Shown piece after piece: positions 1-12,244 of a stretch of 64,000 nt of DNA. This stretch comes from Torreya grandis. Lineage: Eukaryota > Streptophyta > Pinopsida > Cupressales > Taxaceae. How positions within the stretch are numbered: the first letter of the stretch is position 1; every line of letters starts with the position of its first letter. A program made the translations under genes and the position numbers. Location: assembly GCA_037957365.1 (NCBI GenBank), contig JARHVA010004088.1, positions 1,019,501-1,083,500 of the forward strand, written 5' to 3'. Below the pieces are notes generated by a model that saw only the letters and a list, made by a program, of their open reading frames with translations, searched no databases and was not told the origin of the DNA.

Positions 1-845
1 ATTACAAATTTATAGCACTGGATTGAATTGAATATGTGATGTGGGTCACTCTGTATGGTTTTATAGACATGACATGGCATTGCAAGTAAGTAGTTATGTT
101 TGTGCTTATAAATTAAATCTTCTAGATAGATTCCGTTATCATGTAGCTAACATGTGTAAACATTAATATAGAAACCAATTGTAAATACCAATTTAACAAT
201 TATGTGAAGGGATTGTGGTAATTATTTGTTCTTTCTCTGTCAATTTAAAGATTGTTATCCAATCATCAGTAAACCACATGGATTTTCATGCATATTGTTG
301 ATTGGGATTTCCCTGCTGTAATTGTGGCTTCATATGTGTTCGGCAAGTACAACATTGTTCAGCCAACCTTAGCAGTCTTTCAAGTCTTATTGATATAATG
401 GTTTAGACATTTTATCATTCAGGTAGAAAGGGGAGTCCCTACTAAGGTCCATGATGAGTTGCAATAGAATGTCATTGTGGATTGCAGAGCAATATGTACA
501 CATTTTTTAAGATCCCATCATAGCCAAAATGTGTAATATGAATTTCATTTAGGAAACAGCTCTATTCATCAATAGCAAAAATTAACATTCTTAATGAAAT
601 TTGTAGTGTTGTGATGTGGTATAAGTCTTAGAGATTGTTAGATTTTGTCATATAATCCATCCCTTATTGTCATTATGGCAATTATGGTTAGGAAGATTAG
701 CTACAAGAAGGAAGTTCATAACTACCAAGTTAATGCTAATTTTCAGATTGAACCTTTCAAATAGAGGTGTAATCTATAGGCATATATTAGCAATTAGCAA
801 CAGCAATAATAATTTTTGTTCTAACACGGGCTTTTTGAAACATTG
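1..845 (+). repeat. R repeat, copy A
   Basis: First of three copies of a ~0.85-0.9 kb repeat (others near 1783-2702 and 20965-21834). The three share long nearly identical stretches, for example around GACATGACATGGCATT and CATTATGGCAATTATGG. The copy may begin outside the window. At about 845 it passes into the T minisatellite, whereas copies B and C go on for ~65 bp to a small hairpin, so copy A lacks the usual 3' end. A short open frame starting near 667 occurs in all three copies, but this follows from DNA similarity and is not evidence of a gene. Family unknown. Confidence 0.8.
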
Positions 846-1625
846 TAATGATGGTGATTTTTCAACTACTTTTCATGAGATCTTTGAACCCACAGTGCAA
901 TTGTTCCTGAAGGGATATTAAGAACTAAACTATTTCAATTGCTTTTCATGGGATCTTTGAACCCAGAGCATAGTTGTCTCTAAAGGGATATATGCACTCA
1001 CTACCCCTAAGGCATTTACACTATAACACTCCTTGAAGGGGAAGGGATATTATGAATTAAACTATTTCAACTGATTTTCATGGCATCTTGGAACTCAGAG
1101 CACAATTATGTCTTTAAAGGGATATACACATTCATTGCCCCCAAGACATTTACACTATAACCCTCCTTGAAGGGAGTCAAACCATAGCCCTCTTTTTTGG
1201 TTGTCATGGCCATTCGCCACTACAACACTAGGCTTGTGCATATAATAGTAGTTATTGTATACGTAAGTAAACAACTAACAAGGAATTTATTTATTCATTT
1301 CCTTCTTTCTTTCTTGTTTCCCTGCCTATAGTCTATTATATTTATTCAGTCAAGCATGTTTTATATGAAAGTAACTCTCTGATTTATCCATTTTAGTGGA
1401 CATCATAACATCATAATTTAGTTTTTATTATTGCATCCAAGCTCTTCTTGTGAAGTGTTATTTAATTCACGGATGCCCTGTTTAAAATCTATTGGGTGTT
1501 TTTTTTTTTTCCTATTTGTGTATCTCCTATGCCCATTGTTACTTTGTAAGAAAATTTTCATTGAGGAAATCCTTGCCTTTGTCATTTTGAATTTTAGTTT
1601 CTCTTGTACGGAATGCATCAAGTTG
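846..1625 (+). repeat. T repeat, copy 1: minisatellite plus unique tail
   Basis: The first ~320 bp hold three irregular units built on the core ATCTTTGAACCCAGAG followed by CACAATTGT and AAAGGGATA (cores near 867, 945 and 1076). The remaining ~450 bp are single-copy within the block and match 19040-19482 almost colinearly (shared AGTCAAACCATAGCCCTC and CAAGCATGTTTTATATG). The same block with six cores recurs at 18490-19482. Similarity stops near 1620 here and 19482 there. Units of 75-130 bp differ in length, so this is an irregular minisatellite. Role unknown. Confidence 0.75.
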
Positions 1626-1782
1626 CCTGATCAGATTATATAAATATTACCCATCTCAAATTATATACAGTTTTATTAGTGGCTGGTTTCTATTTTTTGA
1701 AGTATAAAATATATTGCATGAATGAAAAGAATGAAATTTGACCAACTTGAAGCTTTTGTAATAATTGGTCAGGACCTTTAAA

Positions 1783-2702
1783 ATTTACAACACTAGATTG
1801 AATTAAATATGTGATGTGGGTCACTCTGTATGGTTTTATAGACATGACATGGCATTTCAGGTAAGTAGTTATATTTGTGCTTATAAATTAAATCTTCTAG
1901 ATATATTCTATTATCATGTAGCTAACATGTGTAAACATTAATATAGAAACCAATTGTAAATACCAATTTAACAATTATGGGAAGGGATTGTGGTAATTAT
2001 TTATTCTTTCTCTATCAATTTAAAGAACACAGTCCACTCATAATAAACCACATGGATTTTCATGCATATTGTTGATTAGGATTTTCCTGCTGTAATTGTG
2101 GCTTCATATGTGTTCGGCAAGTACAACATCGTTTAGCCAACCTTATCGGTCTTTCAAGTCTTGTTGATATAATGGTTTAGACATTTTATCATTCAGGTAG
2201 AAAGGGAAGTCCCTAATAAGGTACACAATGCATTGCAATGGAATGTCATTGTGGATTAAAAAGCAATATGTATACATTTTTTAAGATCCCATCATAGCCA
2301 AAATGTGTAACATGGATTTGATTTAGGAAATAGCTCTATTTAACAATAGCAAAATTTATATTCTTAATGAAATTTGTAGTGTTGTGATGTGGTATAAGTC
2401 TTAGAGATTGTTAGATTTTGTCATGTAATCCATCCCTTATTGTCATTATGGCAATTATGGTTAGGAAGATTAGCTACAAGAAGGAAGTTCATAACTACCA
2501 AGTTAATGCTAATTTTCAGATTGAACCTTTCAAATAGAGGTGTAATCTATAGGCATATATTAGCAATTAGCAACAATAATAATTTCTATCCTAACACGGG
2601 CTTTTTGAAACATTATAATGATGGTGATTTTTAACATCCTTTGGTCCAAATTAGTCTACAAGCTTGTTAAAGTGTATATTTTAAATATACATTCTATTTC
2701 TA
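1783..2702 (+). repeat. R repeat, copy B
   Basis: Second copy of the R repeat, about 90% or more identical to copy A from near its start. Unlike A, it continues past GGTGATTTTT through CATCCTTTGGTCCAAATT to a perfect inverted repeat, GTATATTTTAAATATAC, followed by ATTCTATTT. Copy C ends at the same point, after which B and C have unrelated sequence. This marks 2702 as the probable 3' boundary of the repeat. Terminal hairpins are typical of Helitron-like elements, but no standard CTRR-T end was found, so the class is open. Confidence 0.75.
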
Positions 2703-3882
2703 AGCCCTGGTGCAGAGTCTGATCCAATTCTGAAGTTTGTTGTGGGATATGGGTCTTATCAAGTCTAAAATAAGATCTGAAGCTAAAATGTTTGGAACTT
2801 TGAACCTTGTGGAATTCATGCTATTATCTGATTAGGAGATATTAACTTCCTTTTTACTATTGTAGAATTTACAATACAATGTCTATATTTATCTTGATAT
2901 TAAACAAGTTAGTTTCAATTCAGAAATAGAAACACAAAACATAGTTATCTATTTGAAGGGTGGTGTTAGTCATAATCAATGTCATAGTTCCTAGAACTTG
3001 CAATTCTCATAGATCAAAGACATTACTGATCTTACAATTTGAAACTTAGTTGTCTTCCCATCTCGCTCTAGTGTTCTAATCTTTTGTCAATAATGGGACA
3101 AGATTGGAGTTGACTTATAACAAAATAAGTCTCCTTAACAGAAAATAAACAATAATTGTATTATCATATATAACACCCTTAAGTTTAAAATGCATGCTAA
3201 GAAGCAAAATGAAACATTATAATCAAGAAAAAAAACATTCTAAAAAAGAAACACTTGCAAAACCTACACCAGTTGTGTGAATCAAGTTTCACAATGCAAG
3301 CCCCCCTGAGTGGTTTTGTTGTCTTTCAAGCTCCCATTTAAACTAGGAGACCAATTCAAAATAACTATATATGTGGAATTTTTATTTCAACTTCTATGAA
3401 AAAAAATTGGTTGGTTTGTGTTGAATAGTTGAATATTATATTAATTTTCTTTAAAAGAATTTACTGGCTTTTTAAATTTGATTTGATGCTTCAAAAAAGT
3501 TTTGGAATGTTTTCTTTTATACCTTGAATGAAGCCTAGTTGTTCTATATATATTACTGATCTCTTGAATTTAAACAATCCAAGTATGTTATCTTTTACTA
3601 AAAGCTTATATTGCTTACTAGATATTTGAATCTTAAGATATCTATTTAGGATCTATAAAAGTTATTTTTATCCATAGTAATTGTGTGTAGATTTTGGTAT
3701 CTAGCTTTCTTAAACAATGGGAAAATTATTGAATACCATAGCCCTTGGTGCTAAAACTAGTGGCTATCCAGCTGGTACACAACAGGTCTATGATTGTTTT
3801 TAGAAAAAAAAATCACCCTTTTGTGTTGCCCTGGCTTTGAATTGCACTTGATTTACTTGGCATTGTAAAATGGATTTGACAA
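2703..3882. other. Non-coding stretch left of the Helentron genes
   Basis: AT-rich sequence with stops in all frames and no protein similarity I can recognise. It lies between the end of R copy B and the first OTU remnant, so it probably holds the unidentified 5' end of the Helentron. No terminal hairpin or end motif could be fixed by eye. Confidence 0.4.
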
Positions 3883-4586
3883 ATGCAAAACAAAAAAAAG
3901 CATATTTATAGTGATCAATTGATCATTGATGTTGATGAATATAAGACACTATCAAGAACTCAATGCAATAGCATAGACGATGCTTTGGAAAAAGAAAACC
4001 TTTTTAGAACTTGTAATTTTAAGTACAATGTGGGTGACTACTTGTTTGATGCATTTCAAGTGATATTGCACTTTTGATACACATCAATAGAGATACATGC
4101 TAGAATTATAGAATATTTCCTTGATTTCTTGAAAAAAATGACAACCATGCACTAAGATATTTTGCATTGGAATTAGATCCCAAAGAGCTATATAGATTGC
4201 ACCAAATACAGGGCACTAAAACATATTTTCATTGAATGCAAATTTTTTCAACTTCATGCATAGGTAACAATGAGCATGGTCTATGGGGTGATAATTTTTG
4301 TGTAAATTGGATTTCTAGATGGCTAAATATTTCCATTTGTGTTTGGTCTTTGACAAGTAAATGTAAATACTTTCATTTCAATGAAAAAGCTCCAACTCCT
4401 CCATATTACAATCTATTTCAAGATCAAAATCCAATCTATGGCCATTATGAACTGTTGTATTATACAAAAATAAACAATTATCAACCCCCTCTAGAAAGAA
4501 TGCCGCTATCAACAACTTGCTTTATTCTTTCTCTATATTGGAAAATAAATGCTAGAAAATGGAATTGTGTGGCTTGTTTAGAATGA
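3883..4586 (+). pseudogene. OTU-like cysteine protease domain 1 (dead)
   Basis: The N-terminal half reads NVGDYLFDAF, which fits the OTU catalytic block (GDGNC-LF-A type) but with Tyr where the nucleophile Cys is expected, a TGC-to-TAC change. The C-terminal half (about 4275-4470) reads LWGDNFCVNWISRWLN, then SICVWS and finally GHYELL, matching the OTU core around the Trp-Gly-Asp turn and the catalytic His region. Stops and a frame change separate the halves. OTU proteases cleave ubiquitin or polyproteins; their job in Helentrons is unknown. The loss of Cys and the stops indicate a non-functional domain. Confidence 0.6.
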
Positions 4587-4654
4587 TAGAAACCACATCT
4601 TGTTGTGGTGATAGCATCTTAAGCTCTATTTGCTATTTGGCAAAAAATTAATTT

Positions 4655-5026
4655 GACATATGTTCCTTACATCGCTATTTGGCACAATATTTTTTTAATG
4701 CATTTATTGCTAGATATAAAAAGGAACACACTTATTTGAAAAATAACCTAATAGATGATGTCATAAAAAAAATATCTGCTATTGCAAATTGGCAAGCACA
4801 CATTGTAAAAGTGGGTTTTATATATGGTAAAGGTGGAATAGAAGGTAATGAGTTCATTATCAAATGGATTTCAAATGTGTTAAATGTAAGCATATGCCTA
4901 TGGTCATCCAAAACACTACAAATTATCAACATCTACAATGCCTCTACTCAGTCGCAATCTTTATATAACATCATTTTATTTGAAATAGATACAACTCATG
5001 TGCATTATGAACCTTTGACAACCTGA
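4655..5026 (+). pseudogene. OTU-like cysteine protease domain 2
   Basis: One open frame runs from DICSLHR (codons at 4655-4675), which carries the catalytic Cys at 4661-4663, through EGNEFIIKWISNVLN and SICLWS to HYEPL near 5010 with the catalytic His. Length (~120 residues) and motif order fit a complete OTU fold. There is no convincing ATG in this frame, and the upstream frame is broken at a stop, so it was probably part of a longer polyprotein. It follows OTU domain 1 by ~70 bp and shares its C-terminal pattern (WISxxLNxSIC-WS), which suggests a tandem duplication. Better preserved than domain 1 because Cys and His remain. Confidence 0.6.
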
Positions 5027-5599
5027 GAACATAATAAAGTAAGAACTAGTGTCATTGTTGACTACATAGAAACATCTCAAGAAGAAAACAAATTTGCTTT
5101 GCACCAAAAAAACAACATTTCACGTAAAAAATGAAGCATTTGAACTACAACACATTAACAAAATCCAAGAATATAAAGTTGTAACTTGACACTACTATTG
5201 CTAATATGTAACCACCATTACATGAGCCTATTGTCACTTTGCATGCTTAAAGAGCATGTCATGAAACAAAATAATAAAAAAAGGAAGACTATTAAAATCA
5301 ACACCAATAGACAAGTTAAATGAGAAAATTACAGACACACCGGTCCATGTTTATGCTATTTGCAAACAACTATAATTTAAACAAAATATGAAGCTTTTTA
5401 TTCAATCTGAAAAGAACACTTGTAAAAATTTAATGCCAAACACAAAAGTGACTCTAAAAAAAATATGTGTGACATGCAATCAATCATTGAAAAATGGAAA
5501 AAATCTTGCATTTACAACACTTATTAATATTAGACTAAACAAATAAGTGTGGTTTGTAAACATGTTATCTGATCTTGAAGAAAGACTTTTGCTTAGTAT

Positions 5600-7500
5600 T
5601 GCATTTGTGCAAATATGAAACCTGGGCTACAAAAAACCACAAATTGGATTAACAGGACCAATTATCAATGTCCCCTCAAGCATAGATAAAATTCAGAAAG
5701 TATTGCCTAGATCTATAGATGAAAAAAAAACTATTATAGTAGCTTTAAAATGTCGATTGGAATACAAAAATACATACCAAGAAGGAAGAGTTTGATCCAA
5801 ACTTGTGATGGAAGAACTCCAACAACTTTGTGCCTAGAAATTGTACATTGCTCATAATGTGCAAATTGATTCTGATTAGAAACCATTTATATCTAGCAAT
5901 GCCATAGATCTTGCAAATAATAATGATGTGTACTGTGAAGCTGAAAGTAGTAGTGATAGTGATAATAGTTTGTCTTCTGACACAAGCCAATCCAAGCCTA
6001 ATGACATTTTGGTACATGGTTTTGTGGATTCAACATGTATTGCTGCATTAGAAGATAAGTTAATTGCAATAGCACCAGCTAAAGGAAACCTTCCTCTTGA
6101 AATTTTCAAAGACAAACACTTAGAAGAAATGAACTTTCCAACTTTTTTATTGGCAATCCTCGTGATGATGACATTGTGTCAAGTTACTCCTATCAAAAAA
6201 TATCACAATGGGCATTTTTGCATACTAATCGATGATTTTCATACCATCTTAGTAATCTATTTTTTAAAGTGGTGAAATTAATCATAGACCAGGTTGGAAA
6301 GATAATGTGGATTCGAATTAGAAAGGGTCAATTAAAAGGAAGAAAGATTTTGGCCAAGGATGTCAAATACAAACCAAATTTAGAAAAATTGCTCAAATCA
6401 GAAATTGGTTATGTGGATTTCAAAAAAAATCATATTTCACTTGATTACATGCAAAGTCTAAAAAATAATATGTTTTCCATGATATGACAATTAGGACCTC
6501 CAACATTTTTCTTGACTTTTACAAGTGTTGAACATTTTGGCAGCCTTTAACCAATGCATTGAAACAATTATATCTAAAACATTATAAAAACTCAAATTCA
6601 TACCTAAACCAATTGAATATATCAAATGACATTTATTTTCTTAAAAAAATAAATCCAGTCACTTGCACATGTTATTACATACATCGTATCAATGCGTTAA
6701 AATAAATGTTATGCAAAGATGAATCATTTTTTGGTGGAATCATAGACTACTTTTGCATAACAGAATTCCAACGTAGAGGGAATTCCCATGATCATTGGAT
6801 GGTATGGATAAAAGATGCACCCATGTACGTAAATAATAAGAATTTATAAATATCACATTTTATAGACAAATACATAACTTGTAACACCGATATCTTGGAA
6901 ATGACTTGGCAAAATTGCATACACACCATCATACAAGTAGTTTTAGAAAAAAGAAAAACAAAAAATGTAAATACAATTTCCCCCGATTTCCAATGAAATA
7001 AACAATAATACTTGAGTCGTCTAAAACAAAAAATGAACTTGAAAATCTAGTAATAAAGCAAATTTACTTACTGCTAAGCACCAAACATTATAATGCTTCA
7101 AATGAGTTTCAAAGCTTCCTGAATGATCTTGAAATAGACGAGCCTCAATACCTAGTAGCAATACAAAGTACACTTGAACAACCCACCATTTTTCTTGTGC
7201 ACAAGCCATCTCAAGTGTGGAGTAATAGTTTCATGACAAATATGCCCTGCCTATGGCAAGCCAACATAGATGCATAGTTTATTTTGAATGCATATGCTAC
7301 AACAACATATTGTACTTCATATATGACAAAAGGCAACCAAAAAATTACTCATGCTTTTAAAAAAATATGTAGACAACATGCAAAAACAAATATAGATGTC
7401 ATTCAAATGTTACATAAACTTGGGAATGCAATGCTAAACTATCAACAAATGTCTGCACAAGAAGTTGTTCACTTAGTCTTATCATTGCCATTGAGTTAGT
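5600..7500 (+). pseudogene. Helentron Rep (HUH endonuclease) region
   Basis: From about 5650 the frame reads as a Helitron-like N-terminal region (GPIINVPSSIDKIQKVLPRS, then LEYKNTYQEGRV and a TGA where Arg fits). Next comes an acidic Ser-rich stretch and PLEIFKDKHLEEMNFPTFL (about 6090-6150). Rep motif 1 is LGPPTFFLTFTSVEHF just after 6488, with NPVTCTCYYIHRINALK near 6650-6700. The HUH motif is in EFQRRGNSHDHWMVW, with His-Asp-His at 6787-6795. The tyrosine motif is YCTSYMTKG at 7308-7334. It ends with MSAQEVVHLVLSLPLS before 7500. Rep nicks DNA and joins to it through tyrosine during rolling-circle transposition. Several stops and frame changes break it. Confidence 0.85.
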
Positions 7501-8159
7501 GTTCAAGAACATGTGCCTTCATAAACACATCTTGCCTAAAGGAATGAACATTTGTTCTAAAATCTCCTTTTATCTTGACACAGGAAGAAGATGATTCTGA
7601 AATGTCATGTGTAAATCTATTATAGACTATTGTATTGCCCGCCCTACAACTATAAATGATGTTTCTCTAGCCGAATTTGTTTCACAATACCAAAAGAATG
7701 GTAAGCCGTTGAAAAAAAAGGCCACAGATTATACGCTTTATTAATTACAATAAACATCTTGACCTTGAAAGTCATTATCTTGAATGATTGCTATTATATA
7801 TGCCATTTAGAAATGATGAAAATAGTTTAAAACAAAACTTTGAAACATGGCAAGAGGCATACAATTTGCAAATCAAGACAATAATATAGAATGAGTCCAA
7901 ATTCAATCATGACACCAATCCTATGTGGGGAAACATGAAAGATGTTATATCCCATCTTGAACTTGATACTAAAATCGAAAGCAAAACAAGCTTTTATTTT
8001 GGCATAAGCAAATCTATAAAATAAGAATATGATTTACAAATGGACTTGCCATTCATAAACCTTGCACCGAAAAAACAAAATTTAAATCCCTTTGAAATCA
8101 AACAACATCCATTCACTATTGGCAATGTTGAATACTATAAACAAAGATGAATGTTAAAT

Positions 8160-9500
8160 GATAAATAAACTGCAATTGTTAAAGACATTGCTTTTAAAGA
8201 AACTAAATAAGAACCAACCATTTTACTTATTCTTAATAGGAGGTGCTAGAACTGGAAAGACTTTTATAGTAAAAGTTATATATGAAACATCGGTTCGTAT
8301 CTATGCATAATCTATTGACAATGATCCATCCAAGCCAAAAGGTCTTATTCTTGCATATACGAGAAAGGCTACATACAATGCAGGTGGCATAACACTGCAT
8401 TTACTTATTTTTTCCTTTTAACAAGTCAAATCTCATTCCACTGAGCAATGAGCACCTTGATACATTGTCCAAACATTATAATCAACTACATATAGTGTTG
8501 ACTGACAAAATCTTGTTTGTGGGAGCAAGAATGTTATACTATATTGATAGGAGTCTGCGTGACATAAATCAATTTCCAACCATGTATTTTGGAAACATTG
8601 ACATGGTCTTGTATGGATACCTCTATCAAGCTCACCTATAAATGATTGCCTAATATTTGAACACCCAAAAATCAATAAAGAGATAGTACCATATGTGTTT
8701 TGGAAAGAAAATGTGAAATCTTACCAACTACACCAAACTATGTGATAAAAAGATCAAAATTTTGTCATTGTTATAAATAGAATACATACATGCTCACATA
8801 CATAAGATGACATAGAATACCTAAATCACAATTTCCTGTGTCCAACACCAAATAACCCTTTGCTCCCTTATCTTTTTTACCTAAACAAAGATGTGGATGC
8901 ACACAATGCCAAAATGTTGGCACTAGTTACACATAAATAAATTGTTATTGATACAATAGACAAGAAAGATCACACATATCATAAAGGTCAAGAACATGTT
9001 AACGTTGTATGCCTACCTAAAAAAATCATTTTGAAAACCAATATGCTAGTCAAACTATTTACTGGAAATTATGATATGCAGGATGGCCTTGTCAATGGCT
9101 TTGATGGTATATTTAAATCATACACTAAGGAAGATAACAATGACATTATCTAGGTAAAATTCAATGACAAACACATTGGGCATTTGTAAAGATAAAAACA
9201 CATTCATTTGTATGGAAGCCATACTGAATTGATTTGGACTCCAATCTTCGGTATTTCAAAACCTGCTCCAAAACCAGCTCACCAAAAAAAATTAATAATA
9301 AGAAACTAGTTCTCGATACAACTAGCTTATGCATGTATAATACATAGATCCCAGAGTCTGACCATGGAAGGCATTGTATTCAAGCCACTGGGTGTACATA
9401 GACATGGATTGACATATACAACACTTTCTCATGCAAAATTTGTGGAATCATTATTTTTGCTAGGCCCACTCACAAAAAAAAACTTTAAGCTAAAAAAAAG
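8160..9500 (+). pseudogene. Helentron Pif1-type helicase region
   Basis: Walker A is GGARTGKTF at 8239-8265. The Walker B block near 8490-8530 reads VLTDKILFVGARML, where relatives have DEISMVG, so the catalytic Glu has become Lys. Further on are GNIDMVLYGYLYQ (usually GD-L-QLPP), FWKENVKSYQLHQTM, TNMLVKLFTGNYDMQDGL with VNGFDGIFK (about 9035-9115), and the C-terminal IHRSQSLTME with HRHGLTYTTLSHAKF (about 9345-9450). These match Pif1/RecD-like helicase motifs in order. The helicase would unwind DNA for strand transfer. In-frame stops (for example the AATAGA region at 8940 and TAG near 9151) show it is dead. Confidence 0.85.
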
Positions 9501-9512
9501 AATTATGATGAG

Positions 9513-10169
9513 ATGTCAAGATTAGAATCACAATCAAGATGGGTCTTACAACATAGCTTAAAATCATGTTTTATTGACTCATCTATAGTAATATTTTCAT
9601 TGAATACGCATAGACTCCAACCACATTTGGAAGACATTGTCAACGACCATGATTTGATGAGGAGTGGCATACTGTGCTTACAAGAAACATACATGTCAAG
9701 TGTTGGCACTTTCAACTACTTTTCAAATTTCAAAACTTGTAAGTCAATACAAAATGTTCATGGTGTTATGATATGTGCAAAAACATATGTTGTTACTTCA
9801 AATCCAATGCAATACACTAGAAATCAAATAGAAGCATTGTCAATAGAAATTGAAGTACAACGACATGCATTTACAATTATAAACATATATGCATCTCCAT
9901 CTACTTCTATTTTAGATATCATAGATGTTGTACAACAAACACTATCAAATGCAATCCCATCAAAACAAATCTACATATTGGGAGACTTTAATATTGATAT
10001 GTCCAACTCCAATGAATCAGAAATGCTTCTTAAGAAACACATGTTAGATTGTAACATGCATTTATTCCCTGACAAACATCAACAATATGCAAATAGAATC
10101 ATAGACCATGTATGGTCAAATACTTTAAAAGAACTTATTGTACTGATCACAATGCCTTGTCATGAATGA
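9513..10169 (+). pseudogene. Helentron C-terminal AP-type (EEP) endonuclease domain
   Basis: An open frame of 218 codons with the EEP nuclease motifs in order: SLNTHRL near residue 29, LQET with the catalytic Glu near residue 56, NIYASP near 130, GDFNID near 158 and IDHVWSN near 195. The frame lies immediately after the helicase, separated only by A-runs where the frame slips, as in animal Helentrons where helicase and endonuclease form one polypeptide. It is the longest intact frame of the element. It resembles endonucleases of non-LTR retrotransposons, but its position after a Pif1 helicase assigns it to the Helentron. The last conserved His block is not clear. Confidence 0.8.
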
Positions 10170-11653
10170 TACTACTTGATTACTGATGCGAGGAAACAAA
10201 GGTGCAATTCTATGATAGGAACAATAACCTCATGCATTTTTTTAAACATAAAAAATAACACTATGCAACTCAACAACAAGCTCATTAGACATACACTGCA
10301 TCATGAGCTTGAACATAGGTAGGTTCTAGGCCTAGTTTCTATTGCTCACAAATTAGTAATTGTTACATAATTGGAGAAATGAATGTTTCTAAAAATTGAA
10401 AAAAAACATAGCACATTCTAAAATAGAATTTTATATCTAGACCACTAAATGCTTAATTTGAATGAAAGGATTCTAGACTTGTCCAATCTAAATGTTGACT
10501 TCATAAACACAAACAAACATCTTGCTAATCTCACTAAGTCTACATCTTATCCAACATTTTCTCATAGATAAGTTTTAGACCTGGTTTTTATTATTCATGT
10601 TTTAACTAGAATAACAAAATCAGTACTGCTATGATTTTTTAGTCTAGTATTGTATATATGTTCATAAATAGTGTACTATTCAAAAAAATGATAGCCACAA
10701 ATCAAAAAAAAAAATGATATATAATTATATATCCTAGCTAGTAAATCTTTACTATTCAAACAACAAATTCAGAGTTGAGTCTATGTTATAACTCAAGAAA
10801 ATGAACAAAAAAACACTATTGCCATGTTTTGGTATAGGAAACATATACTCAAACATCTATTATTCAACATGGCCATTTTGATCTGGTTCTTAGCAATTAC
10901 AATGGAAAAAAAATAAGTGCCACCATTTGTTGCCACAAGCAAATAAACAACCAAGATTTGCCTCGTTGTTTGTTATAGTTTCTACATGAATATTGCAATA
11001 GAACTAATACTGCTTTGACTTTCATGCTAAAGCCCTCTAAAACAAATATGTTTTATTTATTACATCGATTAGACATAGCTTTATATGTTTGTAAGCATTT
11101 CAATGTCCAAAAAAACAAATTTTGCTCATCATTGACATAAATCTACATCTAATTTATTGTTTCTTGAAATAATCCATGTCTTTGTTGTAGCCTATGCAAA
11201 AACCAAGATATGGAGCCATAAAAGTAGATTATCCAAGCAACAATACCGAAACAACAAAATCCATCACAATGGTAATGTTTTGTTTTTTGTCACTTTACAT
11301 AATAAGAAGAAACACAATGCAGAAAGTTATTGTTAATATATATATTTTTTTAAACTATCTTTTTTCTACTCTTGCTATGTTAGCATTGCCAGAAAAAGAG
11401 AAGTTTATGCAATTTTCATGATGAAAACAAGAAATTGAACATGGAGCTAGGCAAACATGATAGCTAGGATATACAAATAGGGCAACAAAAAATAGGGGAG
11501 TGGTAATGTCCTATTTTCTACCTTGCTCTAAGCAATAATAATAATAATAATATATGAAAAATTTTCATTTCAAGGAAAAAAAATATCAAACTAACAATTT
11601 CCTTTAAGTTTTCCATCTCAAAATGCTCTGCATTATATCACATTATAGAATAT
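10170..11653. other. Non-coding stretch between the endonuclease and RPA-like remnants
   Basis: AT-rich sequence. A 75-codon frame at 11194-11421 (starting PMQKPRYGAIKV) has no recognised match but could be an exon of the RPA-like gene that follows. Otherwise nothing seen. Confidence 0.35.
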
Positions 11654-12244
11654 TTGTATTCAAAAATTGCATTTGTAAACCATGATTGTAGCTTAAACAC
11701 CGGCCAACATATGCCAATTTTGATCATTGACCTCTCCACAAAAAGATGTTGTAATGTTTTTGAAAGTGATGTGTTGGTTGTTTATGGACCTAGTTTCATA
11801 AAAAATCCAAACACTCCAATGAATACAGAGATAGTGCATGTTGATCTTGTTGACAGAACTGGTTAAATGACAATAACAATCAACATTAACAACAAGCTGA
11901 TTGATAAATTCTTACAATATTTCTCCCTTGAAAAAAGTGTTCGGATCATAGATTTCATAATAAAGAGTAGAAGCCAGTATGAGAGAAGTGATGTTGACTA
12001 TTGTCTTGTATTGCTTCCTAATAGCACCATGGAGAACATCACAATTGTTTTCAAAGAGCGTAGACTTACCCTTGACACCACTATACAAGATCTTATTGAC
12101 TCAAACAATCCATATGCAATTGGTTCATTTGGTTCCATTGTAATTGGACACCAGAAACAATATAATCAACATGAGCTCCATCTCAAAGATGGTGAATCTG
12201 AAAAAGACATGGCAACATTAAGTTATTATACTCTATGCTTGTAG
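11654..12244 (+). pseudogene. RPA1-like OB-fold protein fragment
   Basis: Two adjoining frames are separated by one in-frame TAA at 11864-11866, where CAA (Gln) would fit: DLVDRTG, stop, MTITI. The joined reading has an OB-fold pattern: HVDLVDRTG, KLIDKFLQYFSL, SVRIIDFIIKSRSQY, then DVDYCLVLLPNSTMENI. This resembles the single-stranded-DNA-binding domains of replication protein A 70-kDa subunits (KNDYE-L-x-N block). Plant Helitrons often encode RPA-like proteins, which would bind the displaced strand. It sits 1.5 kb downstream of the endonuclease on the same strand. The assignment is from pattern only and needs a profile search. Confidence 0.45.

Noticed and set aside
667..921. Short open frame (MSLWQLWLGRL start) conserved in three places (667, 2440 and 21573)
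   Set aside because: It lies inside the R repeat. Its conservation equals that of the surrounding non-coding DNA, and the frames end differently in each copy, so there is no sign of selection for a protein.
7021..7209. Minus-strand frames over the Helentron (also 5745-6115, 8433-8675 and 9503-9715)
   Set aside because: These are antisense shadows of the Rep, helicase and endonuclease regions, which match known motifs on the + strand.
9513..10169. LINE endonuclease as a separate element
   Set aside because: The EEP domain follows the helicase C-terminus directly with no LINE RT downstream, so it fits the Helentron better.
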